Both the position numbers and the translations under genes were made by a program. A stretch of 8,367 nucleotides of DNA from CAJBLF01 sp964424505 (GTDB taxonomy: Bacteria > Patescibacteriota > Gracilibacteria > Absconditabacterales > Absconditicoccaceae), in contig CAYRIQ010000033.1 of the NCBI GenBank assembly GCA_964424505.1, forward strand, positions 1 to 8,367. Reading direction: 5' to 3'. Below the pieces are notes generated by a model. That model saw only the letters and a list, made by a program, of their open reading frames with translations, ran no database searches and had not been told where the DNA came from. Shown here piece by piece: positions 1 through 6,331 of the stretch (the stretch's first letter is position 1; each line of letters opens with the position of its first letter).

Positions 1-39
1 AAAATATCGTCTATGTTCACTTATAAAAGTGTAACCTTG

Positions 40-60
40 ATTCTGCAACAGAATATTTTT
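40..60 (+). terminator. Possible Rho-independent terminator of an upstream gene
   Basis: A perfect 6-bp stem, ATTCTG (40-45) with CAGAAT (49-54), has a 3-base loop and is followed at once by an A and five T. It could end a gene lying to the left of the window. The stem is short and AT-rich, so this is only suggestive. Confidence 0.4.
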
Positions 61-184
61 CGCCCCCTTTCGCTCTTCGAGCAATTTTTAACCAACAAAC
101 CAAAATCCTTTCCAAAATCTTGCAAACAACGAAGAAAAGAATACTTTTGACGTAGATAAAAAACTATACGTACCCTCGCAATGC

Positions 185-214
185 TCGGTTGCACAACAAC
201 CACTACACGACATA
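185..214. repeat. Dispersed intergenic repeat, copy 1
   Basis: These 30 bases match 1944-1973 at 26 of 30 positions, without gaps. The shared core runs TCGGTT, CACAACA, CC, TACACGACATA with single substitutions between the blocks. Both copies lie in GC-richer non-coding DNA just upstream of a gene. It may be a degenerate family of dispersed repeats; two copies in one window cannot define the true unit or its ends. Confidence 0.6.
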
Positions 215-286
215 CAAAGTTCATCGTGCGAGTCGCAAACGTTATGAGACATACTCGGGAGCTATCTAAAAAATTTCGGGGGTGTT

Positions 287-323
287 TTGCCCTTATGGGG
301 CAATCTTCCTTTGAAAAAGGAAG
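287..323. other. Two adjacent hairpins ahead of the gene at 369
   Basis: TTGCCC (287-292) pairs with GGGCAA (298-303) over a 5-base loop. One base later CTTCCTTT (305-312) pairs with AAAGGAAG (316-323) over a 3-base loop. The second hairpin covers the predicted -35 box at 311-316. No T-run follows on either strand, so they do not look like terminators. They may act in DNA as a cruciform or binding site, or be part of the repeat-rich DNA. Confidence 0.45.
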
Positions 324-338
324 CGAAAGGGATATAGT
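311..338 (+). promoter_or_regulatory. Sigma70-type promoter for the DUF333/DKNYY gene
   Basis: TTGAAA (311-316), a 16-base spacer and TATAGT (333-338) form a good -35/-10 pair. Transcription would start near 345, leaving about 24 untranslated bases before the ATG at 369. The same two hexamers with the same spacer occur upstream of hrcA (5579-5606), which strengthens both calls. Confidence 0.65.
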
Positions 339-368
339 TCAACTTGATTTAATTTTTAATTTCAAAAT

Positions 369-1868
369 ATGAAAAAATTTCTTCTAATCTTATTGATTAT
401 CATCATCTTACTTTGAGGATGATTTTCTTATTTTTATTTTAATCCACAACTTCCACTTTCACAGAAAGTATTGTCTATAGTTGGAATTAAAACAGCTCCT
501 GGTAAAGTTGCTCAAATCGCCAATTCTGCTTCTGTATTTTGCGAACAAAATAGCGGAACAGTTGAAGTCATACAAGTATATGGTGGACAATTCGGATTAT
601 GCCATTTTTCCAATGGAAATATCTGTGAAGAACAAGCATATATGAAAGGATATTGTTTAAACACAGGACATTTAGGAATTCTCAATTCAAGCAGTTATTT
701 TATAGCCAAAGATGAATACAATCTAGATACTGCATATTTTTTACAGATAAATAATTTACAGAAAAAAATAGAATGAGCTGATGTTGCTACATTTATAATC
801 TTGAGCGATATCTACGCAAAAGATAAGAACAATGTGTATTATGGTATAAATATACTATCATGAGCTGATCCCATTACATTTATTGTTACGACAAGCGGAG
901 ATCAAATAATCGGTAAAGACAAAAACGATATTTATATGAATTGAATAAACTCACAAGAATATCAACAGCTTCAAGATGAGAAAGCGCAATATCCTACTGA
1001 AGAAGAAAGGAAACAATTTACAGAAGATAGAATGTTAATTGAAAAATATTATAAGGCCATAAACAATAAGGATTTTGAAACTGCTTTTTCATTGATAATC
1101 AACAGTAAAACAACACTAGATCAACTTAAAAGCAAATACCAGAATGTCGATAAGATGATAATATATGATATCTGGGATTCAACAAAATGACCAGAAAGAA
1201 CATATACATTTTACATATATTACACGGAAAAGAATTCAACGGAATCCACTACCTATGAAGTAACGAAAAGAATTATTGATGGTAAACTGGAGAACATATC
1301 ATCGAAAGTAAGACCAACCGCAGTACCGGAAGAGTTTTCTCTTAATGATAGTAAATATCAGATTTTCTATCTTACATCCTCCAATATGCTTGATTATTTT
1401 GTGGATTTTACAGCTCCCACAGGAAAAGAATTCGATGGTATAATCAGCAGTAGCGATCCTGATTGTACTTTAAATACTCAAGACCCAAATATTTCCCAAA
1501 ATAAGAAATACCAGGAAAAACTGATATATTTCCGCAATCTCTTTACAAAATACACTAACTCAGATCAAATGAAAGTATATCTTATCAAAGACAAAACACT
1601 GTTATATTGAAAAAGCAAAGACAGTGGGCTTGTAGAAGAAGCTGGAGAATGAATGAGAATATTTATCATGCCAAACAAAGCAGGATACACTAATAAAGAT
1701 ACTTTCATCGCAGATTTTGGAGAACATTGTTGAATTAGTGGAATGTTCCCTTTTGCTATCTCACAAAAATATTTGGTCTTTATAGACAGTTGTTACTGTT
1801 GAGTAGCTTGCCCATTATGATGTGAAACTATAAGTGAAAAAATAGGTAATGTTTTACAATTGAAATAA
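369..1868 (+). CDS. Membrane-anchored or secreted protein with DUF333-like domain and DKNYY-like repeats (UGA = Gly)
   Basis: This 499-residue protein appears only when UGA is read as glycine. It contains 11 in-frame UGA (first at 414 and 420), about a third of its glycine codons. Residues 2-24 are KK followed by a hydrophobic run (FLLILLIIIILL, then GGG), a signal anchor or signal peptide, so the body is probably extracytoplasmic. Residues 52-96 match DUF333: NSASVFC, GGQFG, C78, C86, EE, and G-Y-C96, with four cysteines in the family spacing. Residues 112-193 hold two to three DKNYY-like repeats (AKDKNNVYYG, then GADPITF; and GKDKNDIY). UGA encodes the glycine of GAD in both GADVATF and GADPITF. 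Residues 224-315 (IEKYYKAINNKDFETAF) resemble an NTF2-like or DUF4878-type accessory domain, less surely. The last 160 residues are unrecognised and end in a cysteine-rich stretch. In-frame TAA at 357 supports the ATG. The molecular function is unknown. Confidence 0.85.
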
Positions 1869-1900
1869 AAAAAACACCCCCTAAAAAGAAAAATATATGC

Positions 1901-1914
1901 TGACTTTTGGATAA
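1901..1914. repeat. 14-bp direct repeat, left copy
   Basis: TGACTTTTGGATAA here is identical to 2020-2033. A weaker match (GAAAA, TA, G) extends leftward from both copies. The pair brackets about 105 bases that contain the dispersed repeat copy, which could be the remnant of a small insertion or a local duplication. Confidence 0.7.
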
Positions 1915-1943
1915 GATACACGAGTACGCAAGCCTCACTTCGT

Positions 1944-1973
1944 TCGGTTACACAACAGCCGATACACGACATA
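1944..1973. repeat. Dispersed intergenic repeat, copy 2
   Basis: It matches 185-214 at 26 of 30 bases in the same orientation. Both copies precede plus-strand genes. It sits inside the interval bounded by the 14-bp direct repeats, so it may belong to a small mobile or recombined unit. Confidence 0.6.
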
Positions 1974-2019
1974 TGGATTTGTCCTTTAAATTGAAAATAA
2001 AAGTTGAAAATACGGTGGA

Positions 2020-2033
2020 TGACTTTTGGATAA
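2020..2033. repeat. 14-bp direct repeat, right copy
   Basis: Identical to 1901-1914, 119 bases downstream. It ends 24 bases before the ATG of the HD-domain gene, so the transcript leader of that gene may carry part of it. Confidence 0.7.
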
Positions 2034-2057
2034 AATTTTAGCAACTTACATAAAGCC

Positions 2058-2615
2058 ATGGATATAGTAACAACAATCAAAAACTATGTTGAAAATGAAT
2101 GCAAAAAACCAAGCAGCAAATATGGTTATGAACCTTTTCCATTTCATTTTGTTCCTATGGTCAATTATGCGGAAAAACTTTCTGATGAATTATGAGGAGA
2201 CAAAGAAGTAATTTTAATAGCAGCTTGGTTGCACGATATTTGATCGATAATTCATGGTCGTGAAGGCCATCATATTACCGGAGCAAAAATTGCTGAAGAA
2301 AAATTAATGGAACTTAAATATCCCATAAAAAAAATAGAATTAGTTAAAAACTGTATTCTAAATCATAGATGATCTCAACAAAATTGAAGAAGCAGCATTG
2401 AAGAACAAATTATTACTGAAGCAGATGTAATGAGTAATTTCGATAATATTTCAGGGATATTCAACGCTGCTTTTGTATATGAAAATATGACACAAAGTGA
2501 AGCAAAAGACTCTGTAAAACAGAAATTAGAAAGGAAGTGGAAGCAACTTCATTTTGAAAAATCAAAAGAAATTATTAGACCAAAATATGAAGCAGCTATG
2601 TTGTTATTATCATAG
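2058..2615 (+). CDS. HD-domain metal-dependent phosphohydrolase
   Basis: A 185-residue cytoplasmic protein with four in-frame UGA (2193, 2241, 2370, 2385). The HD signature is clear: H30 (PFHFVPMV), H59-D60 in AAWLHDIG, H71-H72 (GREGHHITGA), H103 (NHRG) and D123 (TEADVM). This H...HD...H...H...D set fits the single-domain HD superfamily, whose members hydrolyse phosphate esters of nucleotides or similar substrates using bound metal. The substrate cannot be told from the sequence. UGA at 2241 encodes the glycine of the HDIG motif, one of the best proofs of UGA = Gly in the window. An in-frame TAA at 2031 excludes a longer start. It ends in TAG. There is no Shine-Dalgarno and no convincing terminator; the convergent pheS lies 313 bases downstream. 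Confidence 0.88.
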
Positions 2616-2839
2616 ATTCGAGATGCTTTTATCCAAAAAAAATAAAATATTAATGGTTATGGTGGGCATAGACAAATCTATACATAAAGGCTTCGCCTCG
2701 TGCAACACTTGCTGTCCAAAATCCTTCGTTTTACTACGGACATCAAACCAAACTGCAAACGTTATTTCCCACCAAAAATTTACTCCCACCCGCGTTTTCG
2801 ATTCGCTTCACTGCACTAGCACAAAGGGATTTGTTTATT
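2616..2839. other. Non-coding region, possible structured element
   Basis: No credible gene: an open frame at 2554-2841 overlaps the HD gene in another frame and looks like translated repeat DNA. TGGTGGG (2660-2666) can pair with CCCACCA (2768-2774), enclosing four short hairpins in a row: ATAGA/TCTAT (2668-2681), AGGC/GCCT (2688-2698), GCAA/TTGC (2702-2712) and TGTCC/GGACA (2713-2742). The region shares CCAAAATCCTT and GCAAACGTTAT with the intergenic DNA at 1-310, so it probably belongs to the same repeat-rich family. Each stem is short; an RNA function is unproven. Confidence 0.4.
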
Positions 2840-2861
2840 AAAAAACTCCCGTTACCGAGAG
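2840..2861 (-). terminator. Rho-independent terminator of pheS
   Basis: On the minus strand a 6-bp stem, CTCTCG/CGGGAG (one T-G pair), closes a GTAA loop of the GNRA type and is followed by six T (plus-strand A-run 2840-2845). It lies 67 bases past the pheS stop codon, where a pheS terminator is expected. Confidence 0.75.
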
Positions 2862-2928
2862 CCCACGCAGTAGACAGGTTCCTATTCCTTTGGCCTTTTC
2901 CTTTCACAAAAAAGGAGACATAATTGAA

Positions 2929-3948
2929 TTACGCGAAACTTTTTGCAAATCTTAAATCACCATTGGTAAAATATCTAATATCTTTGATACCATAGCGTAC
3001 AGCAGCAAGTCTACTAATACCTACACCAAAAGCAAATCCTGATCGCTCCGTAGCATCTACTCCTGCTTCTTTGAGCACATTGGGATGAATCATCCCAGCA
3101 CCAAGGATTTCCATCCAGTTGGAAAGTTCTTTTTTTCCTGTTTCTTTATTGTAAATTTCGTATCTTACATCGATTTCAAATCCAGGTTCTACGAATGGAA
3201 AATATCAAGGTCTCATCCTTGTTTCTACGTTTTTGTGGAGTAAAGCAGAAAGAAATTTGGTTATCATTTCTTTGAAATGTGCAACACTAATATTTTTGTC
3301 GATAACTATCCCTTCCATCTGGTAAAACATGGTATCATGCGAAGCGTCCATATTTTCAAATCTATAGGTTCTTCCAGGGACTACTGCTTTGAGGGGAAGT
3401 CCATATTTTTGGATAAGATAGTTTTGCATAGATGAGGTATGGGTTCTGAGGATTAAATTTTCTCCACTAGCATCTTTGTCATTGAGATATATAGTATCAT
3501 GCATTTCAGTGGCAGGATGCGTAAGCGGAATATTTACTGATTCAAAATTTTCGAATTTGGTTACTATTTCTGTACCATATTCCATGATAAACCCCATGGA
3601 CTTACAAATCTCTTCAGCGTCTCTTCTGATTTCCGCAAGAATTGAATATGAACCATGGTCTGTAGTAACATCTAAGCTAATATCTACAAGATCTTTCTCA
3701 AGTTGTCCATTTATTTTGCCTACTAAAAATTCATGCTCTTTGGCTTCATACATCTCAGTCAGTTTTGTTTTTATCTCAGAAAGTTTTGCTCATCTTTCTT
3801 TTTTTTCTTCAGGAGCAAGATCAATCATGACCTTAAATTCTTCATTAAGCAATCATTTTTTACCAAGATATATTTGAAAAAAATTATCTAACTGGATCGC
3901 ATCAGAGACTTTCTCCAATTCTCATAATGCATGTTTCAATTCTAGCAT
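2929..3948 (-). CDS. pheS: Phenylalanine--tRNA ligase alpha subunit
   Basis: The 339-residue product is the catalytic alpha subunit that charges tRNA-Phe, working as an alpha2-beta2 enzyme with PheT. The length is normal. Residues 1-85 form the N-terminal helical arm (YLGKKG near 28-33). Class II signatures follow: THPATEMHDT (143-152), RTHTSSMQ (168-175), motif 2 around GRTYRFENMDASHDTMFYQ (192-210) then MEG, RPGYFPFVEPG from 246, and motif 3 GFAFGVGISRLA (304-315), including the alanine linked to phenylalanine specificity. Four in-frame UGA (plus-strand 3922, 3853, 3790, 3205) read as Gly; the last is in RPGYFPF. pheT is not adjacent, so the subunits must be co-ordinated from separate loci. 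Start: ATG at 3948 fits the family N-terminus. An in-frame ATG at 4044 would add 32 mostly hydrophobic residues untypical of PheS, so I did not use it. Confidence 0.96.
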
Positions 3949-4061
3949 TTTTCCAACTAACAAACTAAATAGCAATGAAGTATAAATACAGAAATCTAAT
4001 GAGAATTCAACAAGTTCTACTATTTTTATAGTATCTCTTGTCATTTCTGAGCGAAATGAAT

Positions 4062-4090
4062 ATTTATCAAAATTAGTCCATTTTTGTCAA
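4062..4090 (-). promoter_or_regulatory. Candidate pheS promoter
   Basis: On the minus strand TTGACA (4090-4085), a 17-base spacer and ATAAAT (4067-4062) give a consensus -35 and a weak -10. Transcription would start near 4055, leaving a leader of about 105 bases before the pheS ATG. A second TTGACA lies 18 bases further upstream (4103-4108). Confidence 0.45.
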
Positions 4091-4104
4091 TTTTACTAAT
4101 TTTG
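4068..4104. promoter_or_regulatory. 10-bp inverted repeat over the pheS promoter
   Basis: CAAAATTAGT (4068-4077) and ACTAATTTTG (4095-4104) are perfect inverted copies separated by 17 bases. The left arm lies in the spacer of the predicted pheS promoter and the right arm just upstream of its -35 box. That position suits an operator, or the repeat could be a chance AT-rich palindrome. Confidence 0.4.
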
Positions 4105-4220
4105 TCAATCCAAACACCTAGGTGCAATTACTTTTTTTTGCAAAATAAACTTTTTGGGGATATACTTGAGCATACAATAAGAAGAACTAAAACAGTATTA
4201 TAGTTCACAACAAGTCAATT

Positions 4221-4249
4221 TTGACATTACCCAGTATTCATTTTTAATT
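4221..4249 (+). promoter_or_regulatory. Candidate promoter of the ABC ATPase gene
   Basis: TTGACA (4221-4226) with a 17-base spacer and TTAATT (4244-4249), a weak -10. The -35 box forms one arm of the small inverted repeat GTCAA/TTGAC (4214-4225). The predicted start would lie about 10 bases before the ATG at 4266. Confidence 0.35.
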
Positions 4250-4265
4250 AATCAGTCATTTCATT

Positions 4266-4934
4266 ATGGACAAAAGTACTCCACTCATAGAAATAAAAAA
4301 CTTAAGTCGATGATATCGAGACAATCCAGATCCATTATTCAACAATTTAAATTTGTCTTTACAAGCAAATGATTTTTTTGTACTTACCGGGCATTCCGGT
4401 ACAGGTAAGACAACACTAGTCAAATTTATCATAGGTAAGCTCACTCCCCCCGAAAAAACGGTATTTTATAATGGGCAAGATATTTCCCATTTTTCGTCAG
4501 ATGATATTCAAATTTTGAGAAAAAGATTGGGGATTGTTTTTCAAGATTATCAACTTTTAGAAGATTTGACCGTAAAAGAAAATATTATATATCCACTATT
4601 TTTATATGAATTAGGCGACACAATAATAGAGTCTAAGCTCAAACAAGTGATACAAAAAATCAATATCAGTCATCTACTCGACAAGCCAGTAAAATTATTA
4701 AGTGCAGGAGAAAAACAAAGAGTGGCGATTGCAAGAGCGCTTATTCACGATCCAGAATTTATAATTGCCGATGAGCCGACAGGAAATCTTGATCGAGAAA
4801 ACACGCAAATGGTAGCCGATATTCTCATCAATGCCAACAAGATTGGAAATACAATTTTTTTGATTACTCATGATATACATTTACTCAATTATCTTAAAGC
4901 AAAACATACCATAAAATTGCATATTATTAAATAA
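4266..4934 (+). CDS. ABC transporter ATP-binding protein, FtsE/LolD/MacB type
   Basis: A 222-residue single nucleotide-binding domain, the size of FtsE or LolD. All ABC motifs are present in order: Walker A GHSGTGKT (42-49), Q-loop Q93 (VFQDYQLL), signature LSAGEKQR (145-152, with A replacing the usual second G), Walker B IIADEP (166-171) with E170, D-loop NLD (174-176) and H-loop H202 (LITHD). DEPTGNLD is typical of the FtsE/LolD/MacB group, which serves cell-division or lipoprotein and peptide export systems. UGA at 4311 is Gly16. An in-frame TAA at 4245 fixes ATG 4266 as the start. No permease such as FtsX follows; the next gene, 30 bases on, has no membrane segments, so the partner must be elsewhere, or before this gene in evolutionary history. 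FtsE itself is possible but not provable. Confidence 0.9.
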
Positions 4935-4964
4935 TGTTTTAATTTTTTACCTATATAAGTTCTT

Positions 4965-5465
4965 ATGGCAGAGAGCAAAAAAGATATTATCAGTAAAAAT
5001 ATCATAGATGAAATACATACCTTAGATATTGCAGGATATCTCAAACATGAGGTAAAAGATTTTTTGAAATATTTGCATTATTACAAAATCAAAAATATTC
5101 TCCAAAATGTAGATGCGCTAAAAGAGTATCTTGTGTGTCTTGATCACCAAAACACGAGTCAAATCCACGAGCTGGAATATGAAAAAAATCCAGAAATGGA
5201 AATAGGAGATCACGACATTTATTACTATATCTCGAGTAAAGGTCTCAAAAAAATAGGAGAGCATAAACTTCATCAAAAAATATGGGAAAATGACTTTAAT
5301 CTGACCTATATCATGCAAGGGATCAAATGATTTCTCGTATTAACTGCTGACGAATTTTGTAATGCTTCCCCGACAAGAATGTCAATCAACAGAATGCTTT
5401 GGCAAAAAGAGCTTCAAAATACTGGACATATAAATATCATTGAAGATAATTCAACTATAGACTAA
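4965..5465 (+). CDS. Hypothetical cytoplasmic protein in an operon with the ABC ATPase
   Basis: I do not recognise this 166-residue protein. It starts 30 bases after the ABC gene, on the same strand, with an in-frame TAA at 4956 just upstream of the ATG, and is followed by a terminator at 5517, so the two probably form one transcript. One UGA (5328) lies in MQGIKGFLVL; read as stop it would cut the protein at 121 residues, but the frame continues open to TAA at 5463. There is no signal peptide and no transmembrane segment. It is rich in K, I, D and E and looks mostly helical, with a Tyr-rich HDIYYYISSKGLKKIG segment (83-98). A regulatory or cytoplasmic partner role for the ATPase is only inferred from position. 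Confidence 0.75.
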
Positions 5466-5516
5466 AAAAAATGTAATATATGTCATATAATGTCAGCCAT
5501 ATAAGGCAGAGTAATT

Positions 5517-5540
5517 TGTCCCAACGGACATAATTTTTTT
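5517..5540 (+). terminator. Rho-independent terminator after the ABC operon
   Basis: TGTCC (5517-5521) pairs with GGACA (5526-5530) over a CAAC loop, followed by TAA and seven T (5534-5540). It is 51 bases after the stop at 5465. The stem is only five pairs and three bases separate it from the T-run, so efficiency may be modest. Confidence 0.5.
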
Positions 5541-5578
5541 AAATTACACGAACATAGTGAGTATTTTAGCAAAACTCC

Positions 5579-5606
5579 TTGAAAATTCACAACAAAACGC
5601 TATAGT
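5579..5606 (+). promoter_or_regulatory. Sigma70-type promoter of hrcA
   Basis: TTGAAA (5579-5584), a 16-base spacer and TATAGT (5601-5606), the same hexamers and spacing as the promoter at 311-338. Transcription would begin near 5613, giving a leader of about 46 bases before the hrcA ATG. Confidence 0.65.
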
Positions 5607-5640
5607 CAAAGAAGCAAAAAAACAAAGGTTTTTATAGCGT
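5597..5640. promoter_or_regulatory. Candidate HrcA autoregulatory operator (8-bp inverted repeat)
   Basis: ACGCTATA (5597-5604) and TATAGCGT (5633-5640) are perfect inverted copies with 28 bases between them; a G-T pair would extend the stem in RNA. The left arm overlaps the predicted -10 box and the right arm lies in the leader, 18 bases before the hrcA ATG. HrcA normally binds CIRCE (TTAGCACTC, 9 bases, GAGTGCTAA), which is absent here. The repeat may be a diverged operator, or an RNA structure in the leader. HrcA binding is inference. Confidence 0.4.
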
Positions 5641-5658
5641 AGACAGTAGTGTGTCCGT

Positions 5659-6330
5659 ATGATAGATTTCGATCAAAAACTCTTAGCTCTACTCGATGTA
5701 GTTATCGACAATTATATCAACAAATGAGAACCTGTTGGTTCAAAATTTTTGCATTCATTAGAAGATGCAGAATATGCTCCATCAACGCTCAGAAAATATC
5801 TCAATCTGCTTGAAAAAGCAGGCATGGTATACCAACCTTACAATAGTTCAGGGAGAGTCCCCACTGTTCAGTGACTGACTGCATATATACAAAATTATCT
5901 TGTTATTCAAGAAGATGAAAAAGAAAGTGAAGTCATCAAAGTAAGAAGTGGGCTTAAAGAATTAGTAGAAAGTATTGGTGCATTGGCAGATGGTGTAGTT
6001 GTAGGATTTTTGAGAAACGATGAATATTATTATCTCTGAATAAACAATCTTTTGAGAGATGATATGGTAGACGAATATCATACCACTAGAAGTATTATCC
6101 GTTTCATCGAAGAAAAAAGAGTCGTAAAATTTATAGATAGCAAAATCCTCAAAAAAAATCAAATTTATTACACATTTATAGAGGATCAGAATATTTTAAT
6201 ATCATGTTTATACACCAAAATTACCATAGAATGATATGATTGCATGCTCTGCATCATAGGTCCCACAAGAGTAAATTACAAAAAAAATTTAGCAATCTTT
6301 AAAAAAATATTACAATCTTTAGATATATAA
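5659..6330 (+). CDS. hrcA: Compact HrcA-like heat-shock transcription repressor
   Basis: A 223-residue protein with HrcA features at both ends; typical HrcA has about 340 residues, so roughly 115 are missing from the middle. Residues 1-75 are the winged-helix DNA-binding domain: YINKGEPVGSKFL (19-31), APSTLRKYLNLLEKAGMV (39-56), and the SSGRVPT wing (62-68) followed by GLTAYI. The C-terminal segment GPTRVNYKKNLAIF matches the closing GPTR-x-x-Y motif of HrcA. The centre is a shortened GAF-like and insert region. HrcA represses chaperone genes and is released when GroEL is titrated away. Four UGA codons occur (5725, 5872, 6037, 6232); 5725 is the invariant G of GEPVGS. In-frame TAG at 5647 fixes the start. 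grpE, dnaK and dnaJ do not follow, unlike the usual operon. The symbol rests on similarity, not on a known target. Confidence 0.85.
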
Positions 6331-6331
6331 C

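Larger units (their letters stand above)
1..310. other. Non-coding region, hairpin- and repeat-rich
   Basis: I find no credible gene here in either strand, with UGA read as stop or as glycine. The short open frames run across the repeat and promoter and resemble no family. The stretch has several small hairpins: CACTT/AAGTG (18-31), ATTCTG/CAGAAT (40-54) and GCTC/GAGC (72-82). CCAAAATC occurs twice, at 100-107 and 112-119. The repeat copy at 185-214 lies here. Two words recur in the intergenic region after 2616: CCAAAATCCTT (100-110 and 2716-2726) and GCAAACGTTAT (235-245 and 2755-2765). It is richer in C and G than the nearby genes. The upstream gene must end before the window begins. Confidence 0.6.
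1869..2057. other. Intergenic stretch with repeats; no gene seen
   Basis: No credible gene is present. The stretch holds the second dispersed repeat copy (1944-1973), bracketed by two copies of a 14-base direct repeat (1901-1914 and 2020-2033). It also has two copies of TTGAAAATA, 13 bases apart (1991-1999 and 2004-2012). The TTGAAA words could serve as a -35 box for the HD gene, but I see no good -10 box at a suitable distance. No terminator is evident after the gene ending at 1868. Confidence 0.55.
3949..4265. other. Divergent intergenic region between pheS and the ABC gene
   Basis: No gene is seen. The region holds the predicted promoters of both flanking genes, three TGTCAA/TTGACA-type words, a 10-bp perfect palindrome CACCTAGGTG (4115-4124), and a hairpin TACTAT/ATAGTA with four-T loop (4018-4033) in the presumed pheS leader. 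The inverted repeat over the pheS promoter is listed separately. It is strongly AT-rich. Confidence 0.6.

Noticed and set aside
181..372. Short plus-strand open frame in the first intergenic region
   Set aside because: It covers the repeat, two hairpins and a good promoter, resembles no family, and runs into the start of the next gene.
369..1868. Pseudogene or several short genes broken by stops
   Set aside because: All interruptions are UGA, never UAA or UAG, with no frameshift over 499 codons, and glycine fits conserved domain positions. Recoding explains it better.
2554..2841. Open frame overlapping the 3-prime end of the HD gene
   Set aside because: It begins inside the HD gene in another frame and its translation is that of repeat-rich hairpin DNA.
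3476..3877. 133-codon plus-strand open frame
   Set aside because: It is antisense to well-conserved pheS and has no family features.
5486..5491. Perfect TATAAT between the ABC operon and hrcA
   Set aside because: No -35 lies at 15-19 bases, and the terminator at 5517 follows immediately; the promoter at 5579 is better.
5559..5577. Possible CIRCE element upstream of hrcA
   Set aside because: Only fragments (GAGT, TTAGC, ACTC) are present; the 9-base arms and 9-base spacer of CIRCE are not.
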